In this document: positions 23,034-35,498 of the stretch, piece by piece
Layout: every line of letters begins with the position of its first letter
How positions within the stretch are numbered: position 1 is the stretch's first letter
NCBI GenBank assembly: GCA_928212115.1
Contig: CAKMRJ010005745.1
Coordinates: 77,562,407 to 77,626,406 of the forward strand
Length of the DNA: 64,000 bases
Reading direction: 5' to 3'
Source: Lactuca virosa
Lineage: Eukaryota; Streptophyta; Magnoliopsida; Asterales; Asteraceae
Made by a program: the position numbers and the translations under genes
Notes under the pieces: model-generated
What the model was told of the DNA's origin: nothing
Databases searched by the model: none
What the model saw: only the letters and a program-made list of their open reading frames with translations

Positions 23034-23175
23034 TTATTAATCTTATAAATTAATATCTCTTTTTTCATAATTTCCTTGTCCAGTTGCTAGGTTGAGGGCA
23101 ACCCAAAAGGACTGTGCTGCTATCAATTCAAGTACATACCAATTATAGTTATGGGCTTAGACACCTAATCCAACA
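22286..23175 (-). repeat. Element B 5' LTR
   Basis: 890 bp, identical in order to the 3' LTR apart from a TA run two units shorter (22998-23029). Confidence 0.93.
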
Positions 23176-25090
23176 GAACTGTCAACATCAAACAATACCC
23201 AATTAATAATTGGGTTCCAAGCTCAAAGTCCAACTCACACTCCAAAAGCCCAAAGGTCAAGTAATGGGCCAAGGCCCAACATATGGCCCAATCTTCCAAA
23301 TTGGGCCCAAGTCCTCACATGGGCCTTATCCTAAAGCCCATCGAATTATTTCGGTCCATTAACTTGTTCTTGGATGGTCCATCAATAGTCTAACCACCAA
23401 AACCCTATAGGAAGGCCCAACTCAAGGCCCAAGTGAAATTAGGGTTTCACATAAAATGACAACTAGGGTTAAGTGTTTCTCACTTAACCCATTAAGGACT
23501 TAATCCATTAAGTCCCTTACTTTACTAAATAAGTCATATGGTGTGATTGGGCTTAATACACAATTCCATTCCAATGGCTCAAATGTGGGTCCCGATAAGT
23601 CCAAGCCCATAATCCCAAAATTAGGGTTTCATGGCATTAGGGTTTTCCAAACCCCAATTAGGGTTTCTTACCCAATACTACCCCATTAGTCAATTGGTTG
23701 AGCTTCTAGGTCACTTTGGGCCTTATTGGGCCCATTAGGGTTTTATTAGGTCCATTGGGGTCCCTTTGGGCCCACTAGGGTTTCTTTTGGCCCATTAGGG
23801 TTTAGTAGTCCCTTGTCCAAACATCCAAACGAGTCACAAACCAAACAAGGTACACCGCCACCCGACACGGCGGCCGGTGGCGGCAGGAGGTGGCAGCCAC
23901 CACCCTACGGTGGTGGTTAGGGTTTCCTTTCCATTATCCTTTATCGATTACATCATACAACAGAAAACTCAATTAACACACACACACTAAGCTAACACAC
24001 ACACCCTCCATGGCGGTCTTGAGGCGGCAGCCACCATGGCCGGCGGCCATGGTGGTTCTTCCTTGACTTTTCTCCGGCAGCAACAACTCGAGACATCCAA
24101 GCTTGCGAGACACGCTGAAACACACACCCACTACACGCACACACGCCCCTATTGCCCGGAAAGTAAACCCAACATCCACTGAGGTGGGTGACGAAGGCGG
24201 CAGTACAAGAAAATGGCAGCAGCGGCGGCAACCCTTCAGCTTCTTGGGCGGTGGTGGTCGACACGGAAGAACGGTAGCAACACACACCCGGTATGGAAGG
24301 CATGGACACAACCACCCATATGGTGGCATCCGACGGACCAGACGACTGGCACAACGACGGCACAACGGGTTTCATCGACTCTCGGCGGTTCTCCAGCAGC
24401 AGCGTCGCAATGGCGACTGTCAACAATAGCGTAGCGGTCGGCGGCGCTTAATGGCGTGGCAGCAGACATCCCCATTTGATCGGAATAGTGAACGAAATGA
24501 AGGTGGTGGCAGCCGACTTCACGCATGGCGGCTGGAGGACTTCCGTTGATGGCGGCCGGGGCAATAGTAGAGACAGACGTCCGCCGACGAGGCAGAAAAC
24601 GGTGACGGTGGCTAAGGATAGTTCTTATGGTGGTGGAGCTCGGTTAGGCAGTAGTGGCCGGAAGATGAAGAATGAGAAGTGGCGGTTACATCATTCTATT
24701 AGGGTTAGGGTTGGACGAGCATTCAAACAGTTTAAATACCCAGCTCCATGCAACTTATGGAGAAAATGACAAAACTGGTCCCTCTCATTCCATTCTCTTC
24801 ATCCCACGTCCAATAATTACCATTTATACCCTGGCTCCTTAAAATCCTTACATATTAGATCCTAATGATACCAAACACTCCCTGACTTATAAGAATCTTT
24901 ACAAATCAAGTCCCGAACCTACACTTTAACCCCCGGAGGTTCAATTCTTGCCATTTGGTTTCCCGAGACCAACACCCCTACTAATTATTATTTAATTTCT
25001 GAGCCCTAATAATATAAAATAATAATAATAATTACTTCCCGGGGCTCCTGATTTATTATTTAATTACTCTCTTCAAAATGAGATGTTACA

Positions 25091-27818
25091 ATTCTCCCCC
25101 ACTTAAATTTGATTTCGTTCTCGAAATCGTTTTATCTTATTCCTTACACGCCAAACAACTTGCACTACAATCCCGAGCATAACCCTAGCCTTTCCACGAC
25201 AACCGCAACCAACCCTCGCAGTGTTCTAAAACCTGAAAATAAACGAATCCCTTTCAATATGATCACATTCACTCAGTCCGTAATATGAAGTCTCGAGATG
25301 GTATGGCTCCCTGACAGACTGCCCACATTGGGTCATTGTCGAATACATTGCACTTAACTCCCAACTGGCTACTCAACTTCTGATAACCTGAGGTTCCCAC
25401 TAGAAAACAAAATCACAAATCCACACTGCCAACTATGATCCTTTAGTTCCCGAACCACATTCATATACTAACCGGCTCGTAAGCACAAATACTCATACCT
25501 GGCCCAAACAGCCTCGGGCTGGAATACCAGGCATGCCTACGACGGGTCCAGTCATCCCTAGGATTGAATACCCTCGTATCACACACATGTTTGGTCCAAT
25601 TAACCATCGGGTTGGAATACCAAACATGTCAGGTCCACTCAATTGTAGGGTCCGGTCATCCTCACAATGGAATACCCTAGATTGGAATACCACTATATAT
25701 ATAACTCGGTCTAACCCATATCTAGAAATCCAAGGACCTATCCTTGCATCTCATCCAAAATCCTTTGATTCATCACAACCGAGTAACACACATCTGAAAT
25801 ACCGGGTTCTGGCCCGGTCGCGAAGCTAAAGGACTCCCACATAGTTGCCTCACACGACCTCCGAACGAAATCCTTCCCTGGAACTAGTTGCCACTAGTTA
25901 TCATGCCACTGCGGCTCTAACAACCTCCTGATCCAACCGATCGGATGCATGCGTCAAATCCCTCGTTACCAAATCTACGGTTAAAAAGGAATTGCTACAT
26001 GACTAATGGTAGCCTTACATCACAAGAAATCTTAAGCAATCTATTGCTTCCTTGACCTCATAACTGTAGTGACGTTCCTACACTCTTATCACTAGCTTAA
26101 CCAGGTCTAATCCGGTTCCCAGAACCTGAACGACTGAACATTCTAATCCCAAGCCTTCCTAGAACTGATGGATACCCATTCAGATCTACTCCCGGTCACC
26201 TAACTGGAGTATTACCTGATCCAAACAGATTAATCCCATGAGACACTCCGAACTGATGAGATCATCAAGATCCACTGTACTCTAACCGATTTCTAATAAC
26301 AACTTCCGATCAACCCAAAATATACCGGAGTCTTCAGCCTACTCCAGCTACACGTTCAATACTTGGGAACAGACATACTGATTGATATAGCATAGCAACA
26401 TATTCAATACCCGTACATACATCTACAAACACATACAGAGTCTTCAGCATGACTGGACCGCCTCACTAGGCCTTCAGTCATCTGGACCACTCTAAACTAT
26501 TGAACATCTCCTTGGAACACCCCCTGGTGATCTTTCCCGTGCAGACTGTTCTCACCCACTTAGGGTTCCAAACTCCTAATCCATTTCGTGGACTCTAACC
26601 CCGGCCTAACCCTAGGCCTCATGTCGATCGTCCATCCCCTCGGAAATCCGTGGTCTGTTCCCTGACCTGCGTGTCTACCGCATATGCTAATAACCCGCAC
26701 ACCTGTGTTGAATGTACTGCCGAGTCCTGGCAGCTATCAAAACCCTCAACCTATCAATCCAAAACCTTCAGAGTCGAGCACACCCTCGGCCGAATACTCA
26801 AACTGAACACAATTCATGACTAGAACTCCAACCTGGTTTCCCGACTTCTGCTATCAATCACCAGGAAAACGTGATACACATGCTCAAGAGTTTTACCGAA
26901 CTCCCAATTCACACAACCCACAAACCAAACAGCCACTTAGGATGTCTTTCTTCATGACAATGATGCGAAACTTATCCTATTTCCAAAACCAATCCTGCCT
27001 CTATATCACAGGACAATTCTCCCCCACTTAGATTCGACTAAGTTTTCACAATACATGAAAATTGGAGAATTTCGAATCTTTCTCACTACCAACGATCGAT
27101 CCAAATACAACCAACTCTTACCAATTAGTGCTCCATTACCAGCCAATCCCTAGTGATCACACACTTCTAATAACTAGCTGAACACTTTCTGAATCCCAGG
27201 GACACCAACAGTCCCCAATGCTCGAATGATCCCACTCCCAAGTCTTAAAGTCCAAAGATAGATACTCCAACTAATGTCTCAACAACGAGCTACTTCCCTT
27301 GGTGCTTTCCTCCGCCAATCAATAACGCTTACTAAAACCACTGAATCATGACAATACTGAATAACCATCATGTGGGACCCTGTCCGCAGACCTCCCATAT
27401 AATACCCTTCTTCCCAAGGTGCTCCAACAAATCTCCCGCTCTCGGCTCTAGAAATCATATCATTTAGGGCCTCGCACCCTGACTCACTCACCAGCTCAAT
27501 CATCCACAGCTGAACTGCAGTAGCTGAAACAACCTTTGCCCTGAACCAGGCTACAACCACTCCCAAGACATAGTCTACAATCCCGAAAGTGCAATAGATC
27601 GCACAATCAGTCCTTATTGTCCGATACAAGAGATCCAAGGCGAAATGGACCTCCAAAATACTTATGCCACCTCGACCCACCTGCGCTTACCCACGCTAAA
27701 CCATTGTCGCCAATCCCGACGACCAACTAACCCCGAGTTAGAATACAACTTGATCCTGGGGTTACAAGCCTACTTAATCCTTCGAGCTCGTAAACTGAAA
27801 GGGCACATTCCTTGCCCT
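25091..27818 (-). other. Interior of element C, no coding capacity seen
   Basis: About 2.7 kb, C-rich on the plus strand. No gag, protease, RT, RNase H or integrase motif is visible in any frame. The longest minus frame (27680-27279, 133 codons) resembles nothing I know. The purine-tract-like 'attctcccccactt' occurs twice (25091 and about 27016), suggesting an internal duplication or a remnant of a second element. A 'ttcagcatgactggaccgcc' block at about 26445 echoes the LTR. No primer binding site is evident beside the right LTR. Confidence 0.6.
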
Positions 27819-28702
27819 ACACCCATAAAATTCAAGCCAAATTTAAACTTTTTAATACATTTTAAAACCATTTAGTTATTACAGTTTGTTTTCAAAATGG
27901 TTCATACATCAGAGTATCCCCAGAATCAATCATGAAAATATGAGGAGGTGCACGATCACGCCTTCGCCTTCCCGCAATCATCAGAAGTGCCTGAAACAAA
28001 ATCAACAACTGTAAGCCCGAAGCTTAGTGAGTTTCCCCAAAATACCAACGCCATACAAACATAACCATATCATATAACCAATACAGAAATGAGCAACATG
28101 AATAATGAGCCTTCAGCCTGACTGGACCGCCTCGCATGCCTTCAGTCTATCTGGACCGCTCTCCGAGCCTTCGGCACGTCTGGACCGCCTCGTAGGGCCT
28201 TCAGCCTATCCGGACCGCTCGCCGGGCCTTCGGTCTGACTATCATACCATCCTGGGTCTGTAGTCTATCCGGTCCGCCCTGGGTATGTTGGCCTTCAGCA
28301 CAAAGCAGGACCGCCTCAACCCAAACCCCCAATCAAACAAACATGTGCACATACATATCATACGCTAGCATATATAACAGTCAACCAATCTAACAAAATC
28401 AAATAGCATAGCATCATCCTATGCCCAGGATACTGACCTAACCAGGTCACCAACATATGTACAGATAATCATACGGATCTAACATATCACATAGCATAGC
28501 AACATCCTATAACCAGGATACCGACCTAACCAGGTCACTAACATGTATACAGATAATCATACGGATCTAACAGATCACATAGCATAGCAACATCCTATAA
28601 CCAGGATACCGACCTAACCAGGTCACTAACATGTATACAGATAATCATACGGATCTAACAGATCACATAGCATAGCAACATCCTATAACCAGGATACCGA
28701 CC

Positions 28703-29403
28703 TAACCAGGTCACTAACATGTATACAGATAATCATACGGATCTAACAGATCTTATAGCATAGCAACATCCTATAACCAGGATACAATCATAAAGGGCCG
28801 ACCTTGGTGCCGTAGACCCTGTTGATATAGTGAGGAGAACTCACCTGGCACTGCTGAAGTCCCGCAGGTACGCTCCAGCTGCTGATTGACAGATTCCCGA
28901 ACTGTCAACATCAAACAATACCCAATTAATAATTGGGTTCCAAGCTCAAAGTCCAACTCACACTCCAAAAGCCCAAAGGTCAAGTAATGGGCCAAGGCCC
29001 AACATATGGCCCAATCTTCCAAATTGGGCCCAAGTCCTCACATGGGCCTTACGTAACCAGGTCACTAACATGTATACAGATAATCATACGGATCTAACAG
29101 ATCTTATAGCATAGCAACATCCTATAACCAGGATACAATCATAAAGGGCCGGCCTTGGTGCCGTAGACCCTGTTGATATAGTGAGGAGAACTCACCTGGC
29201 ACTGCTGAAGTCCCGCAGGTACGCTCCAGCTGCTGATTGACAGATTCCCGAACTATCAACATCAAACAATACCCAATTAATAATTGGGTTCCAAGCTCAA
29301 AGTCCAACTTACACTCCAAAAGCCCAAAGGTCAAGTAATGGGCCAAGGCCCAACATATGGCCCAATCTTCCAAATTGGGCCCAAGTCCTCACATGAGCCT
29401 TAT
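28703..29403. repeat. 351-bp tandem duplication inside element C right LTR
   Basis: 'gataatcatacggatctaac' at 28728 recurs at 29079, and the whole following block up to the 'caagtcctcacatg' segment repeats with a few substitutions. The left LTR has a single copy. Confidence 0.9.
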
Positions 29404-29621
29404 CCTAAAGCCCATCTAATTACTTCGGTCCATTAACTTGTTCTTGGATGGTCCATCAATAGTCTAACCACCAAAACCCTATAGGAAGGCCCAACTCAAG
29501 GCCCTAGTGAAATTAGGGTTTCACATAAAATGACAACTAGGGTTAAGTGTTTCTCACTTAACCCATTAAGGAGTTAATCCATTAAGTCCCTTTACTAAAT
29601 AAGTCATATGGTGTGATTGGG

Positions 29622-31821
29622 TGTAGCACCTGGTTCTTGGTACGTATTCTTTTATTTAAATCTTTGAGTATTTTGCGTTCTGGCCGTGGACTCGGCGAGT
29701 CAAAGGCTCGACTCGCCGAGTAGAAGCGGGAAGGGGCACGGGGTTTAAGTTGTGGACTCGCCGAGTCGGGTCCCGGACTCGGCGAGTAGCCGCTGTCTGG
29801 ACAAAAACCCTAATCCAGGGGCTTGCACCCTATTTAAATACTCTAACTCGGCCTCCCTTGTCCCTAACACTTCCAGAAGAGCTGTAGAGCGAAACCCTAG
29901 CCCCCATATTGTTCTTGTGAGTGATTTTGGCATTGTGAAGGAAGTTTGGAGCTTAGAAGAAGAATGAGAAGGTTGAAGAGTGCAAGGAGGGGAAGTAGAT
30001 CCGAAATCTACACTCTGGGAAGCTTCCATTCAGGTAGAAAAGTTCCTACCTTGATCACTAGTTCATTAGATTCCCTTTTTGTCCCAAATTTGTGGTTTTC
30101 AAGCCCTAAAACCTCAAACTCCATGTGTTTATGCTCCATGTTCTGAAAGGACTTCAGATCTGGACCTTATGGACATCTTAGAAGTGTAAAGTCTCTGTGG
30201 TTGAAGTGATTGAGGTCCCTATTGAGTGTTTGACCTCATAAAGAGCTTGGATTTTCCTTTTGGAGCTCATAGGGCCATGCATGCACGTAAAGTTTGCAAC
30301 TTTACGTGATAAGCATGCCCTAGGAGCTTAGATCTATGGTTTGGAACCGTTGCATGCCTAAGAATTGGTCTGTTTGGAAGGAGGGTTGAAGGGACTCGGC
30401 GAGTGCCAAAGTGCACTCGGCGAGTTCTATGAAGATGGTCTTAGACTCGACGAGTTGGATGAACCACTCGGCGAGTCCTATGAAGATTGCCTGGGACTCG
30501 ACGAGTTGTTCTTCCAACTCGGCGAGTCATATGAACAGTTACTGAGTTAAGAGGGGTTTAAGTGTAGAAGGTCCAACCCTTCGTAACTGCTCGCGGAATT
30601 AGCAATTTATCGAGTAGCAAAAGTCCCAGAAACCCAAATCCTCAAGATGGATGCTCTGGTGAGGATTTGGAAGCGAGTAGGAGATCTGCTCGTAGGGACT
30701 CGATGAGTTGTTCTCGGACTCGGCGAGTCGGATCGCGAGCCGGTCTAATCGTCCCAAGTAGTGAGTTAGGGTGACTCAGTGAGTAGGAAAAAGGGACTTG
30801 ATGAGTTAGTACGGGAATAGTGGGAGAGGGACTCGGCGAGTCTGTGCCAGGACTCGGCGATACCAGTCAACTGGAAGTTGACTTTGACCAAGGAGTTGAC
30901 CTTGGACCAGGGGCAGGTCAGTCATTTGACCTAAGGGTATTTATGAGTAACTAATCGATGTTTATGGATTTATAGCCGGAGGATTACCGGTGCAGCAGTC
31001 ATACGTCTAGCGAGCAGACTTCCAGCAGCTACTTTTCGAGGTGAGTTACCTTCCAGTAGCGGTGGGTCTACGGCCACAATGCCGGCCCACCAGTAGGAGT
31101 TGTATGTTGGATGATTGTCTTTGTGATATCATCTAGGTTTGCTACTACCTGATATGTTATGTGCTAGTATGATATGATGTTATATGCTAGTAGCAGTAGG
31201 GGAGATAGTCCCAAGGATTTCCGGTCGATAGGGCCGAAAGGGGTAGTCATACCCAGTCATGTTAGACAGATTATGGTTATGTGATATATGTTATGTGGTA
31301 GTAGTAGAGGGGTGAAATAGTCCCCAGTATCCGGTCGAAAGGACCGAAGGGGAGGCCAACACCCATATATGCTAGGCAGTATCCGGTCGAAAGGACCGAA
31401 GGGGAGGCCAGCACCCAGATATGCTGGGCAGTATCCGGTCGAAAGGACCGAAGGGGTAGGTTGGGCACCCAGATATGCCTGACAGTATCTGTATGTTATG
31501 TGATTGTATGGTATGTGGTACGATGGGGGAACTCACTAAGCTTCGTGCTTACAGTTTACAGTTTTGTTTTAGGTACCTCTTCAGGGAAGGGGAAGGAGCT
31601 GGCGCGGTAGCGGCACATCATACACACACACATTGGTTTTCCGCACTATGAGATGTTCTGGGATTGTACTCTGACATTATTATTATTATTATTTTATGAT
31701 TTGGTTTCAGACATAAGATATATTTTATGAGATGATATGATCGGATGATGTTTTACTACAAATGTTTTGCAAACCATTTATTTTAAACGAAATTTTTGGG
31801 CGTAAAAATTGGGTCGTTACA
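29622..31821 (+). repeat. Element D 5' LTR
   Basis: Begins TGTAGCACC and ends GTCGTTACA. It contains about a dozen ACTCGNCGAGT palindromes (four at 29690-29787, more at 30394-30860), a TATA-like 'ctatttaaatac' (29830-29840) and three short 'ggtcgaaaggaccgaagggg' repeats (31320-31460). Confidence 0.92.
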
Positions 31822-31823
31822 AG

Positions 31824-31836
31824 TTGGTATAAGAGC
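31824..31836 (+). promoter_or_regulatory. Element D primer binding site (mutated)
   Basis: TTGGTATAAGAGC follows the LTR by two bases. The second interior has TTGGTATCAAAGC at 39573. Each copy carries a different substitution relative to the initiator tRNA complement. Confidence 0.75.
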
Positions 31837-32798
31837 CCTGGTTTGAGGGATTCGGACACACCTTCGGGGTGTCTGGACTCAAATCGAGGGATTAAAAGAG
31901 TTTTATAAATAAATGATTTTCTAAAGGCTAAGTAAAAGAGTTTCGATAAAGAACAAAGTGTGTGATGTGCGCGACCGGCCGAGCTCAAGTAAGTTTTCCC
32001 CAAAGTACCCATATAAGTTTATGTTATAATTATCAGTTTCAGTTTCAGTAGAATAACATGCTAGAATAGGACTAAGGATCTAGGAATAATGCCTTATGTG
32101 CCTGCTTTAAGTGTTCCAGCTTCATGAGAATTGCATGCTAGTACTAAGTAGACAGTAGTAGGGTAGCCTGTTTAGGTTATGCCCGATAGTATGAGCTTAG
32201 CATTGTATGCTAGTACAGATCAGTCAGTATGATAGCCAGAGTAGTATATACTTGATTATGTGTACTCAATGCCCGAATGCTGCTTGCTATGTGCTTTTAG
32301 GAGTTCTAGTTGTCTTTCACTAACTAGTAAACAAATATGTTAAGTTACATATTGCAAGGACTAAATAATTTCAGAAGGTTGGGTCTAGCCCTATTTCGCA
32401 GCTCTTGTTTGAGTCCAACCGTTGTAGGGTGGGACCTCTCATTCGAAGAATTATCTAGTTTGAGTAATATGTAATAGTATTCGCGAGCTAGTTAGGGGAA
32501 GGAAGCAGGGACTTCTTATGCAGCTGATGGCAGAGAGTGGGATGACGATTACCTAGGGCAAGCCTAGGACGAGAGTAGCATGAGATCAGCAGTAGTAGTA
32601 GAAGGGACTTGGTGGAGTCGAGGCGGTTCTTGAGGAAAGTACGGATAGATGTGGAAGGTAGTATGGGCCCGTACTACTGAAAGCAGAGGATCCGTACTTG
32701 AATTGAGAAAGGTTGAGGCGAGACCAGGAACCTTGCAGTAGATGTAATCCCTCTAAGGTGTGTCAGTACCACTAACAGTTGTCGTTATGTATTGCAGA

Positions 32799-34022
32799 AT
32801 GGTGGTACAACGTTCGAGGCCAGCAGTTGGCAGTTCGGGAGAGGGATCGGGTTCGGGTTCAGGTTCCGAACCAGTGGATGAGAGGCTACGCGAGTTTATC
32901 GCGTCAGAGATCACCAGAGGCATCCTTGAGTCGACCCCCATCATCTTCGGGTCGATCAAGGAAGGGATAGTTGAGCTGATGGAGGACCGCCTCAGGGCGT
33001 TCAGGAGTGACATGGCATCTGGCCAGTCAGGATCTCGCACACTGTCCTTTAAGGACTTCAGGGGCAGTGGTGCGCCAGATTTCCATGGGGCGAAGGACCC
33101 CATTGCTGCCAGACGATGGATTGCAGACATTGAGTCTGCACAGCTGACCAGCTTCTGCCCTGAGGGGTCGAAGGTACGATTTACAGCAGGATGTCTGAGG
33201 GACCGGGCTAGGGATTGGTGGGAGTCGGTTGGTGACTCTCTGGGAGCCTCGGCTGTTGAGGCTATGACATGGTCAGACTTTGTGACACGGTTCAGAGCGG
33301 TGTTCGCACTTGCAGTGGAGCTCCAGCAGTTAGCCAGGGAGTTCTTGGATATGAGGCAGACCACGGAGACTGTGGCGGAGATCACCGCCAAGTTCTGGGA
33401 GAGGGCGTTACTGGTGCCCCAGTATGCGGGCGACGAGGACATGAGGAGGACCCGCTATCATGATATGCTACGAGCTGACATTCGTGAGCATGTTAGCTTT
33501 TCAGCTTGTCCTACTCTGGATTCCATGATTGCCAGGGCAAGGGAGAGGGAGATTGATCTGGAGCATATCCGGAAGAGGAAGGCAGAAGAGGGGCAGGTTA
33601 CGGGGGCTTCGGGGAAGAAGCCCAAGGGATCAGATGCTGGGCCGAAAGGCCAACAGAGCCGAGGCCGCTGTAGGAAATGCGGCAAGGCGCATGAGGGGGC
33701 ATGTAGAGTGGGATCGCCGGGCTGCTACAAGTGCGGCAAGATGGGGCACTTCAGCAGGGATTATACCACCCCTGCACCTGTGTTACAGACGTCAGAGTTG
33801 CTGTGTTTCCACTGCAACCAGAGGGGCCACAAGAAGGCCAATTGCCCCCAGTTGACAGCAGCAGCGCCAGTGAGGGCGCCAGCTCCAGCGACCCTGCGGA
33901 TTACCGATGGCCGGCAGGGCAAGGCAGAGGCTCCAGTGGTGAGGAGTCGGGCATTTCAGCTGACTACCGAGGAGGCATGTGCTGCACCCGATGTGGTGAC
34001 GAGTATGATTCTTTCCCACTGA
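32799..34022 (+). CDS. Gag of Tekay-like gypsy element D
   Basis: 407 residues from MVVQRSRPAVGSSGEG; an in-frame ATG lies 13 codons upstream, but 32799 fits the family start and the second copy also has it at 40548. It has a Gag domain with ARDWWESVGDSL and FWERALLVPQYAG, then a basic linker. Zinc knuckles follow at CRKCGKAHEGAC, CYKCGKMGHFSRD (His/Cys pattern altered at the end, TTP instead of CP) and CFHCNQRGHKKANC. The frame stops at 34020-34022 before protease; a 64-bp GT...AG segment (34003-34066) would join gag to protease if removed. Confidence 0.85.
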   Translation: MVVQRSRPAVGSSGEGSGSGSGSEPVDERLREFIASEITRGILESTPIIFGSIKEGIVELMEDRLRAFRSDMASGQSGSRTLSFKDFRGSGAPDFHGAKDPIAARRWIADIESAQLTSFCPEGSKVRFTAGCLRDRARDWWESVGDSLGASAVEAMTWSDFVTRFRAVFALAVELQQLAREFLDMRQTTETVAEITAKFWERALLVPQYAGDEDMRRTRYHDMLRADIREHVSFSACPTLDSMIARAREREIDLEHIRKRKAEEGQVTGASGKKPKGSDAGPKGQQSRGRCRKCGKAHEGACRVGSPGCYKCGKMGHFSRDYTTPAPVLQTSELLCFHCNQRGHKKANCPQLTAAAPVRAPAPATLRITDGRQGKAEAPVVRSRAFQLTTEEACAAPDVVTSMILSH

Positions 34023-34066
34023 TTTATTTTTATGGTGTCTATGTTATTGATATGTGCTCGGTTTAG

Positions 34067-35487
34067 GATCGTTCCATGTGAACGACATCCCGGTTCAGGT
34101 TTTGTTTGATTCGGGCGCTACTTGATCATTCGTCTCTCTTGCGCTTAGCAAGAAGTTTCCTGCGTCTTCGGGCATGTTGGACTGCCCTCTAGAGGTCGAG
34201 ATTGCGGACGACCGGTCAGTGCGAGCATCTGAGGTCTTCCGAGATTGTGTGCTGAGGTTATTTGAGGAGCGCTACTTGGTAGACTTGGTTCCCATTCCAT
34301 TGCGTGGGAACAAGGTGATTATAGGCATGGATTGACTCAGCCCTAATGGGGCAGTGATCGACTGCGCGCAACAGTTGGTGCGGATCAGGACCGCAAGTGG
34401 GGGAGAGCTGGTGATTCAGGGCGAGAGGCCACAGCGAGGACCAGCTATATGTTCAGCAGCGAGAGCTAGGCGTTACTTCCAGCAGGGTTGCACAGGTTAT
34501 GTCGCGTATGTTATGGATACCCAGGAGACGGGTAGGGCGACGGTAGGCGATGTGCCCGTAGTATGAGAGTTCGCGGATGTATTCCCCGAGGAGTTGCCAG
34601 GGATACCTCCGGAGCGACAGGTGGAGTTCAGGATCGACCTAGTTCCTGGTGCAGCTCCGATAGCCAAGGCACCATATCGGTTGGCTCCTCCCGAGATGCA
34701 GGAGTTGTCTACGCAGCTGCAGGAGCTGTTAGACAAGGGTTTCATTCGACCGAGCAGTTCACCCTGGGGAGCCCCGATTCTGTTCGTAAAGAAGAAGGAC
34801 GGGTCGCATCGGATGTGTATAGATTATCGGGAGCTGAACAAGGTAACGGTGAAGAACCGCTACCCACTCCCGAGGATTGATGACCTCTTTGACCAGCTAC
34901 AGGGAGCATCTTGGTTCTCCAAGATTGATTTGCGTTCAGGGTATCACCAGATGAGGGTCAGAGAGGAGGATGTGCAGAAGACTGCGTTTCGGACGCGTTA
35001 CGGCCACTATGAGTTTGTGGTGATGCCTTTCGGGCTCACCAATGCTCCTGCCGCGTTCATGGACCTCATGAGCCGCGTATGTAGACCGATGTTAGACCGG
35101 TCTGTGATAGTGTTTATCGACGATATCTTGGTTTACTCCAAGACGCGAGAGCAGCATGAGGAGCATCTGCGGGAGGTTCTGGAGACTTTGAGGAGGGAGA
35201 ACTTGTATGCTAAGTTCTCAAAGTGTGAGTTCTGGTTGCGCGAGGTGCAGTTTCTTGGGCACCTTGTCAACCAGAACGGGATTTCGGTAGATCCGGCCAA
35301 AGTGGAGGCCGTGATGAGTTGGGAGGTTCTGAGGTCTCCATCTGAGATTCAGAGCTTTCTAGGATTGGCAGGCTACTATCGGAGATTCATTCAGGACTTC
35401 TCCAAGATAGCAGTTCCGCTCACCCGACTGACTAAGAAGTCGGTAGTGTATCGCTGGGGGCCTGAGCAGCAGGCCGCGTCGAGGCAC
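34067..35487 (+). pseudogene. Protease and reverse transcriptase of gypsy element D (interrupted)
   Basis: Protease shows VQVLFDSGAT followed by a stop (34123-34125). Further stops lie at 34333-34335 and 34564-34566. RT is intact from about 34594: DYRELNKVTVKNRYPLPRID, WFSKIDLRSGYHQ, VVMPFGLTNAPAAFM and the catalytic FIDDILVYSK. The frame breaks at about 35478 by loss of one T within what should read Gln-Ala-Ala-Phe-Glu, moving RNase H to another phase. All three stops can be explained by C-to-T or G-to-A changes, and the shortened second copy still has the sense codon at the latter two sites. Confidence 0.85.
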
Positions 35488-35498
35488 TGAGACAGAGA

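Larger units (their letters stand above)
15171..23175 (-). mobile_element. Element B: Ty1/copia retrotransposon, recent, pol frameshifted
   Basis: LTRs at 15171-16064 (894 bp) and 22286-23175 (890 bp) differ in length only through a TA repeat, and I saw no other difference. GAACT flanks both ends (15166-15170 and 23176-23180). The uninterrupted target is preserved in the sister LTR of element C near 28895-28905, which proves the boundaries. On the minus strand the order is 5' LTR, primer site, leader, gag-protease, integrase, RT, RNase H, purine tract, 3' LTR, as in copia. Two frameshifts in integrase prevent a continuous polyprotein. Confidence 0.95.
14082..25090 (-). repeat. Element C left LTR (3' LTR by orientation), interrupted by element B
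   Basis: LTR sequence is 14082-15170 plus 23181-25090, about 3.0 kb in all. It includes a stretch repeatedly naming 'ccttcagcctgactggacc'-type units (14374-14580), an 88-bp tandem array, many 'agggttt' motifs and a GC-rich R/U5-like part (23860-24700). On the minus strand a TATA-like TATTTAAA lies at 24731-24738. Confidence 0.85.

Noticed and set aside
24236..24769. Gly/Arg-rich frames in the GC-rich part of element C's LTR, also at 41560-42120
   Set aside because: Lie in LTR R/U5 with no domain, and several overlapping frames exist on both strands.
27279..27680. 133-codon minus frame in the element C interior
   Set aside because: No recognisable motif; length is within chance for this composition. 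Kept as part of the non-coding interior.
30320..30550. Frames with repeated LGE-YED-like or AES-type peptides
   Set aside because: Produced by the ACTCGNCGAGT clusters within LTR D; present identically in both LTRs at 38072-38302 and in non-coding LTR sequence.
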